DNA of 64,000 bases from Mesorhizobium loti (GTDB lineage: Bacteria > Pseudomonadota > Alphaproteobacteria > Rhizobiales > Rhizobiaceae): contig NZ_LPWA01000079.1 of assembly GCF_001510895.1 (NCBI RefSeq), positions 1 through 64,000 on the forward strand. Direction: 5' to 3'. The notes beneath the pieces were generated by a model. That model searched no databases. It saw nothing but the letters and a program-made list of their open reading frames with translations, and was not told where the DNA came from. Positions 58,828-64,000 of the stretch are shown here, in pieces; position 1 is the first letter of the stretch, and every line of letters begins with the position of its first letter. Position numbers and translations under genes: made by a program.

Positions 58828-58851
58828 GGATCCCGCCTGGGCCCTTCAAGC

Positions 58852-59997
58852 TCAACCGGCGCGGCGGAAGTCGAGCACCCGGTTGCGGCCGCCGCGCTTG
58901 GCTGCGTAAAGCGCCTTGTCGGCGGCGCTGAGCACCTTGTCGAAGCTCGTGCCTTCGTTGGTGCCGAAGGCGAAGCCGGCACTCACCGTGCATCTCAACC
59001 GGCCCGTCTCGGTTTCGATCGCCCGCGCCGCGAACGCGGCCCTGATCCGCTCGGCTGTACCCTCGACGGTCTCCGGCAAGGTACGTTTCAGCACAAGGGC
59101 GAATTCCTCGCCGCCCATGCGGGCAGCGACATCGTTCGGGCGCAGATTGCCGGCCAGTTCTTCGGCGAACACCTTCAGCACCTCGTCGCCGGCGGCGTGG
59201 CCGTACTGGTCGTTGATCGCCTTGAAGCCGTCGAGGTCGAACACCACCACGGCCATGAAAGCGCCGACCGGCAGCTCGCCGTGCAGGTCGAACAAAGCGC
59301 GGCGGTTGAGCAGCCCGGTCAGCGCATCGGTCTCCGCCTCGTGCTTGTGGTGGCGCGCGAGCCGTCCCTGATTGAGCGCCAGCGACAGCGCGCCGATGCC
59401 GGTCATCGAGGCGATGACGATGACCAGGCTGAGATCCTCCGCCCAATTGTTCGGCGCGTGGCCAAGCACCAGCTTGCCGTCCCATGCCAGCACGGCCGCG
59501 CACAGCACGAAGGACGCCGCGGTCAGCGAGTAGAGCAGCGCCACCCCCATAAGCTGCGCCGGCGCCTCCGCGCGGCCTTTCCAATAGTCATGCGCGGTGC
59601 CGAACAGAAGCAGCGCCGCAAGCGAATTCTCCAGCATGAAGCCCAGCCCGTCATAGTCGAGCGCCATGGGCGGCAGCGCCAGCGCGAAGGAGATGCTGGC
59701 GCAAAGCGCGATGCGCGGCAGCGGGGAACTGCCGGTCCGGAACTGGTAGGCGGCGCCCAGCATCACCGAGAAGCCGAGCAACAGCAGCGCCAGCGTCAGG
59801 ACGCCAAGGGCTGTTCCGGGTATTTCGATATAGGCGTCATAAACAAAGACCTCGACTACCACCGCCAGCACGCTAATTGCCCATGTCAGCAGGAACTTGT
59901 CGGAACGGGCGGTCAGCCAGGTTCCGAACAGCGTGAGGCTGAGGCAGGCGGCGGAGAAACCGACGGCCAGCAGCAATGAGTTGTAGTCGAGCAGCAT
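58852..59997 (-). CDS. Membrane-bound GGDEF diguanylate cyclase
   Basis: A 381-residue enzyme making cyclic di-GMP. The N-terminal 215 residues contain about seven membrane helices with no recognised sensor motif (SLLLAVGFSAACLSLTLFGT, LGVLTLALLLLGFSVMLG). The catalytic domain begins with DALTGLLNRRALFDLHG and has FDLDGFKAINDQYGHAAGDE. The active site is GGEEF (about 295-299). An RPND inhibitory I-site lies five residues before it (286-289), so product feedback inhibition is expected. The ATG at 59997 is preferred over the longer open frame to 60114. There is no EAL domain. Confidence 0.93.
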   Translation of the reverse strand: MLLDYNSLLLAVGFSAACLSLTLFGTWLTARSDKFLLTWAISVLAVVVEVFVYDAYIEIPGTALGVLTLALLLLGFSVMLGAAYQFRTGSSPLPRIALCASISFALALPPMALDYDGLGFMLENSLAALLLFGTAHDYWKGRAEAPAQLMGVALLYSLTAASFVLCAAVLAWDGKLVLGHAPNNWAEDLSLVIVIASMTGIGALSLALNQGRLARHHKHEAETDALTGLLNRRALFDLHGELPVGAFMAVVVFDLDGFKAINDQYGHAAGDEVLKVFAEELAGNLRPNDVAARMGGEEFALVLKRTLPETVEGTAERIRAAFAARAIETETGRLRCTVSAGFAFGTNEGTSFDKVLSAADKALYAAKRGGRNRVLDFRRAG

Positions 59998-60103
59998 GCA
60001 CTGGTCCTTGCCGGCGCCGGGCTTCTGCAACCTGGCGTAGGTGCATTCATGCAGCAAGGAAGTATCGATTACGTTACGATAGCGGTGAGGGCGCCATGAT
60101 TCC

Positions 60104-60211
60104 CTAAAGCGCACGAAGCGATCTTTCAGAGTCGCTTCGTGCGCTTTAGATTTTTGATCTTACGCATGTCTTTGTCCCGAAACCGGTTTCCACTATCGGG
60201 AGACATGCTTA
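60104..60211. repeat. Bipartite palindromic repeat, copy A
   Basis: P1 has perfect 18-bp arms, CTAAAGCGCACGAAGCGA and its complement, around a 10-bp loop (60104-60149). After a short AT-rich spacer, P2 is the GCATGTCT...AGACATGC imperfect palindrome at 60164-60208. The whole unit reappears inverted as copy B at 60700-60804, over 80% identical by eye. The two bracket a 488-bp segment. Confidence 0.88.
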
Positions 60212-60215
60212 AACG

Positions 60216-60469
60216 TCAGAGGACCGCCATCGACAACAGCAGGATGATGCCGGCCGCCATCATCAGCAGACCCGGCCAATTCTGCGACAGGCCGAGGAAA
60301 CCGAGTCCGCGCCGCCGCGGCTCCAGTGTCGGGCCCGGTGTTGCCAAGTTCGGCGCAGGGCGATCCGGCGCTGTAGGAGCTGGATCGCTCAGCGTCCGCG
60401 CCTCAGGGCGGCGCCGGCCATGTACACGACGCCGGCGATCGTGAGCAACGCACCGAGCATGACGATCAT
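60216..60469 (-). CDS. Small two-helix membrane protein (frameshifted)
   Basis: An 84-residue protein after repair. Helix 1 is MIVMLGALLTIAGVVYMAGA; a Pro-rich linker (DPAPTAPDRPAPNLATPGP) follows, then helix 2 (WPGLLMMAAGIILLLSMAVL). A missing base near 60392 stops the frame after ALRRGR. Inserting one G/C turns CGCTGA into CGCCTGA and joins it to LSDPAPTAP. The match to the deletion pattern elsewhere in the window supports a real gene with an error. No family is recognised. It lies inside the segment flanked by inverted repeats. Confidence 0.6.
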
Positions 60470-60699
60470 CTTTCCTCGCTCCTTTCCGGCGCTGCGGGAT
60501 TTGGCGAGCGTTTTCGCGAGGTGGCAACCTCGCCGTCGAGATAGCTTTCGTGGTCTCCCGCGGGCGGCGGCTGAGACAGAACGGTCAAGACGTCCGGCAG
60601 GTTCCGACAAGCCGACCGCCGACAGCGTCGCGTGGCGCGCCGGGCAAGGGCTCAGGCGTTAGAACAAGAGCCGCGGTGGAGGTTCCACAGCTCGCACCT
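60470..60699. other. Non-coding remainder of the repeat-flanked segment
   Basis: About 230 bp between the small membrane protein start and repeat copy B. No gene, terminator or clear promoter is seen in it. Confidence 0.5.
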
Positions 60700-60804
60700 A
60701 AGCATGTCTCCCGAAAGTGGCCGCCGGTTTCGGGACAAAGACATGCGCAAAATCAAAAACCTAAAGCGGATGGAGCGAATCTGAAAGATCGCGGCGCGCT
60801 TTAG
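60700..60804. repeat. Bipartite palindromic repeat, copy B (inverted)
   Basis: It reads P2' (AGCATGTCTCCCGAAAG... 60700-60748), an AT-rich spacer, then P1' (CTAAAGCGGATGGAGCGA ... CGCTTTAG, 60761-60804). It is the reverse complement of copy A with diverged P1 arms. Its last bases supply the stop codon of the DUF72 gene (60801-60803). Confidence 0.87.
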
Positions 60805-61606
60805 GCTGTCACGCGCTTCATCAGCGCCATGGCGCCGAAGGGCGCGCGCACCTTGCCTTCGGTGATGAAGTAGACAAACACGTCACGCGGCTTGACCGGC
60901 GCATCGGTCTTGGGGTCGGCGCGCGGCAGGTCGGCCGGCTGTTTGCCCGCCGCCCAGGTCTTTGTCCGGGCCGCCCATTCGTCGAGCCCCTTCGGCGTGT
61001 AGCAGTCGGGATTGTCGTCGCTGCCGGTCTGCAGGCGCGCATAGACGAAATCGCCGGTGACGTCGCGATCGCCGGATATTTGGCGTGGTCGGCATAGACG
61101 ATCGCGGCATTGTATTTTCGCGCCAATGCCGGAAATTCCGGCACGATGAAGCTGTCATGCCGCACTTCGAGCGCATGGCGCAAAGGCACGCCATCCTGCT
61201 TTTCGGGCAGAAGCTTGAGAAAAGCTTCGAAATCGTCCGCGTCGAATTTTTTCGTCGGCGCGAACTGCCACAGGATCGGCCCGAGCTTCTCGCCGAGCGC
61301 GGCGACGCCGGAGCCCAGGAAACGCATCATCGATTCGCCTGCCTCGCCGAGCACGCGGCGATTGGTGACGAAGCGGTTGCCCTTGAGCGAGAAGACGAAG
61401 CCCTCCGGCGCGTCGCCGGCCCATTTTACAAAGGTCGGTTCCTTGAAGCTGGAATAGTAGGTGCCGTTGACTTCGATGCTCGGCACCTGGCGGCTCGCGT
61501 AGTGGAGTTGCTTCGCCTTCGACAGCTTGTCCGGATAGAAGGACATATCCCACGGCTCGAAGGTCCAGCCGCCCATGCCGGAGCGGATCTTTCCTTGGCT
61601 GGTCAT
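60801..61606 (-). CDS. DUF72 domain-containing protein (frameshifted)
   Basis: A 268-residue TIM-barrel-like protein of the YecE/DUF72 family, function unknown. Family motifs are RSGMGGWTFEPWDMSFYPD, LHYASRQVPSIEVNGTYYSS, FVFSLKGNRFVTNRRVLGE, LGPILWQFAPTKKFD and ALEVRHDSF. One base is missing near 61065, so KYPAIA runs into nonsense instead of DVTGDFVYARLQTG; repair takes the frame to a stop at 60801-60803, within repeat copy B. The ATG at 61606 follows GGGAGGAAG. Confidence 0.92.
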
Positions 61607-61633
61607 CGTCTTCCTCCCAGTTTTGAAATGTAG

Positions 61634-62092
61634 TCAGGCGGCTTCGTTGACGGTTTTGGCCATGTCGACCACGGTCCATCCCGGCCGGTACGGATTGGGG
61701 CGGCGGCCGGTCTCGCGGTAGCCATAGGCCGAATAGAGCGCGATGTTCCGCTCCATACGCGAATTGGTGTAGAGCCGAACCTCCGGCAAACCCCATGACC
61801 GCGCCTGCTCGTCGGCGAAGTCGAGCAGCCGGATGCCGAGCTTCCTGCCCTGGAAAGCAGGCGCGACGGCGACGCTGAAGATCATGGCGTGATCGGGATG
61901 CCGTTCGAGGACGATCAGCCCTGCCAGCTCCGAGTCTTCCTCCAGCAGCCAGATCTCGCCGCGGTCGATGCGCGGCGCATAGTCTTCGGTCACCGGGATC
62001 GGCGGCGTGCCGAATAGGGCGGTGTAGGGGGCGTAAGCGTCGGTGGTCAGCGCGACGACTGCTGCAAGATCGTCGGAGTGGGCAACTCTCAT
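61634..62092 (-). CDS. GNAT family N-acetyltransferase
   Basis: A 152-residue acetyl-CoA-dependent acyltransferase. The acetyl-CoA loop region is IFSVAVAPAFQGRKLGIRLL (QGRKLG in the Q/RxxGxG/A position); EVRLYTNSRMERNIALYSAY and GYRETGRRPNPY complete the fold. Substrate is unknown. Its ATG overlaps the DUF302 stop (ATGA), so the two are coupled. The frame is open to 62200, but that portion overlaps DUF302. Confidence 0.92.
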   Translation of the reverse strand: MRVAHSDDLAAVVALTTDAYAPYTALFGTPPIPVTEDYAPRIDRGEIWLLEEDSELAGLIVLERHPDHAMIFSVAVAPAFQGRKLGIRLLDFADEQARSWGLPEVRLYTNSRMERNIALYSAYGYRETGRRPNPYRPGWTVVDMAKTVNEAA

Positions 62093-62499
62093 GATTGATT
62101 GACTCCAGCAGCGGCCGCGACGACCCTTTTCATGCCCGCGGCGATAGCTGCCACGGCATCTCGGCTGGCATCGCCAAGCCCATGCCACTCGGCCAGCCAA
62201 TGCGCATCGTTGTAGGATAGCCAGACCTTGCCTTGCTCGTCTTCCCAGGCGAGTGCCTTGATAGGCAGATCGATGCCCGCAAGCTGCTGATCCTGCATAA
62301 GCGGCGTGCCGCCTTTGGGATGGCCGAAGACCAGCAATTCGGTCGGACGCAGCGAAGCTCCGATTTCATGCGCTCCGGCGGCATGGTCGATGCGGGCGAA
62401 GACACGCAATCCCGCATGGGTGACGGTCTCGACCAGCCGGTCGATGGTTTCACCGACGCCGAAGCGGCTTTCGACGGAGACGAGGCCGGTATTCGCCAT
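62089..62499 (-). CDS. DUF302 domain-containing protein
   Basis: A 136-residue protein of the DUF302 fold (SVESRFGVGETIDRLVETVT, GLRVFARIDHAAGAHEIG, ELLVFGHPKGGTPLMQDQQL, DLPIKALAWEDEQGKVWLSY). Function of the family is not established. It starts at the last base of the uvrA stop codon (TGATG) and ends overlapping the GNAT start, forming a tightly packed uvrA-DUF302-GNAT run. Confidence 0.93.
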   Translation of the reverse strand: MANTGLVSVESRFGVGETIDRLVETVTHAGLRVFARIDHAAGAHEIGASLRPTELLVFGHPKGGTPLMQDQQLAGIDLPIKALAWEDEQGKVWLSYNDAHWLAEWHGLGDASRDAVAAIAAGMKRVVAAAAGVNQS

Positions 62500-64000
62500 C
62501 ACTCCGCCGCTTCGCGCTTGCCTCCGGGGCGCCGCTCCAGAAGCTCCTTCAGGAATTGGCCGGTGTAGCTCCGTTTCTCGCGCACGATCGCTTCCGGCGT
62601 GCCGGAGGCGACCAGCTCGCCGCCGCCGTCGCCGCCTTCGGGGCCGAGGTCGAGCACCCAGTCGGCGGTTTTTATCACCTCGAGATTGTGCTCGATCACC
62701 ACCACGGTGTTGCCCTGGTCGACCAACTCGTGCAGCACTTCCAAAAGCTTGGCGACGTCGTGGAAATGCAGGCCGGTGGTCGGCTCGTCGAGGATGTAGA
62801 GCGTCTTGCCGGTCGCCTTGCGCGACAGCTCCTTGGCAAGCTTGATGCGCTGCGCCTCGCCGCCCGACAGCGTCGTCGCCTGCTGTCCGATATGGATGTA
62901 GCCGAGGCCGACCTGCTTCAGCGTCTCCAGCTTGTCGCGCACACCAGGCACCGCCGAGAAGAAGTCGACGCCTTCCTCGACCGTCATGTCGAGCACGTCG
63001 GCGATCGACTTGCCCTTGAACAGCACGTCCAGCGTCTCGCGGTTGTAGCGCTTGCCGTGGCAGACGTCGCAAGTGACGTAGACGTCGGGCAGGAAGTGCA
63101 TCTCGATCTTGATGACGCCGTCGCCCTGGCAGGCTCGCAGCGGCCGCCCTTGACGTTGAAGGAGAAGCGGCCCGGCTGATAGCCGCGCGCCTTGGCCTCC
63201 GGCAATCCGGCGAACCAGTCGCGGATCGGCGTGAAGGCGCCGGTATAGGTGGCCGGGTTGGAACGCGGCGTGCGGCCGATCGGCGACTGGTCGATGTCGA
63301 TGACCTTGTCGAGGAATTCCAGGCCCTCGATGCGGTCATGCTCGGCCGGATGCTCGCGCGAGCCCATGATCCTGCGCGAGGCCGCCTTGAACAGCGTCTC
63401 GATCAGGAAGGTCGACTTGCCGCCCCCGGACACGCCGGTGACGCAGGTGAAGGTGCCGAGCGGGATCTCCGCCGTGACGTTCTTCAGATTGTTGCCGCGC
63501 GCGCCGACGACCTTGATCCGACGGTTCTTCTTCGCCTCGCGGCGCACCTCCGGCGTCGCCACTTCGAGTTCGCCCGAAAGATATTTGCCGGTGATCGAGG
63601 CGGGTGTCGCCATGATCTGCTGCGGCGTGCCCTGCGCGATGATCTCTCCGCCATGGATGCCGGCGGCCGGGCCGATATCGACGACGTAGTCGGCATGCAG
63701 GATGGCGTCCTCGTCGTGCTCGACGACGATCACCGTGTTGCCGATGTCGCGCAGGTGCTTGAGCGTGTCGAGCAGGCGCGCATTGTCGCGCTGGTGCAGG
63801 CCGATCGACGGCTCGTCCAGAACATAGAGCACGCCGGTCAGGCCGGAGCCGATCTGCGAGGCGAGACGGATGCGCTGGCTTTCGCCGCCCGACAGCGTGC
63901 CGGAATTGCGCGACAGCGTCAGATAGTCGAGGCCAACATCGTTCAGGAAGCGCAGCCGCTCGCGGATTTCCTTGAGCACCCGGACCGCGATCTCGTTCTG
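62499..64000 (-). CDS. uvrA: Excinuclease ABC subunit A, C-terminal part (frameshifted, runs off window)
   Basis: The damage-recognition ATPase of nucleotide excision repair. About 500 C-terminal residues are in view; the start lies beyond the right edge. Visible are the first-domain signature [20 protein letters not shown], the second Walker [10 protein letters not shown], the zinc module (GGRCEACQGDGV ... VTCDVCHG after repair) and the second signature [20 protein letters not shown] with [20 protein letters not shown]. One base is missing near 63134, inside the zinc module, where the read frame gives GGRCEPARA. Downstream genes overlap it by one base. Confidence 0.95.

Noticed and set aside
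63411..63440. GVSGGGKST in place of the textbook GVSGSGKST in the second UvrA Walker A
   Set aside because: The P-loop remains functional (GxxxxGKS/T) and I recall this variant as common in alphaproteobacterial UvrA.

Overview
The window looks like a chromosomal segment from a GC-rich alphaproteobacterium of the order Hyphomicrobiales (Rhizobiales), most likely Mesorhizobium or a close relative. The grounds are a B12-dependent ribonucleotide reductase (NrdJ), a CckA cell-cycle kinase, a giant growth-pole-ring (GPR/RgsE-type) coiled-coil protein, a urtABCDE operon with a sigma-54 promoter, and rhizobial-style intergenic palindromes. This rests on protein recognition only; no search was run. 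No rRNA, tRNA, CRISPR array, transposase or prophage gene was found.

Layout. 1-1.8 kb: a VOC protein diverging from an AT-richer two-gene cassette (DUF488 plus an unrecognised protein). 1.9-8.9 kb: nrdJ with an upstream NrdR-type box, gltX, and a DUF2865 secreted protein whose 3' end overlaps gltX. 9-17.5 kb: NADP-type malic enzyme, an atypical SDR, an LpxH-like phosphoesterase, an AraC regulator facing an epimerase-like SDR, an MFS carrier and a dipeptide epimerase. 17.6-21.7 kb: an Mla-type phospholipid transport operon (permease, ATPase, MCE protein, lipoprotein). 22-28.3 kb: the roughly 2080-residue GPR/RgsE-like gene. 28.5-32 kb: an Hpt protein, an adrenodoxin-type ferredoxin, a ferredoxin-NADP reductase and a DHA2 efflux pump. 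32.3-42.3 kb: a DUF922 protein, folP-folB-folK, DUF924, a CPA2 antiporter, a small lipoprotein, a YcjX/TIGR01620 pair, SixA and DksA. 42.4-52.3 kb: an SDR/ECF-sigma divergent pair, a FliO-like protein, cckA, a purine nucleoside phosphorylase, a ribbon-helix-helix protein, a VOC / Tat subunit / GMC oxidoreductase cluster and a small secreted protein. 52.5-58.8 kb: urtABCDE and a 58-residue protein. 58.9-64 kb: a diguanylate cyclase, a segment flanked by inverted repeats with a tiny membrane protein, DUF72, GNAT, DUF302 and the 3' part of uvrA, which runs off the right edge.

The most important property for a reader is that at least ten genes are broken by thirteen single-base deletions, all of a G or C and nearly all shortening a short G or C run. 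Each is repaired exactly by one inserted base. Because conserved genes such as nrdJ, folP, uvrA and urtA are hit while the rest of each frame is intact, these are far more likely sequencing or consensus errors than real pseudogenes. The genes are therefore annotated at full span with the break marked.

Functionally the window is mostly core: envelope maintenance (Mla, LpxH-like, GPR), cell-cycle control (CckA), folate synthesis, nucleotide metabolism and nitrogen scavenging (urea uptake). Accessory-looking parts are the DUF488 cassette, the SDR/sigma pair, the GMC cluster and the repeat-flanked segment near 60.1-60.8 kb.
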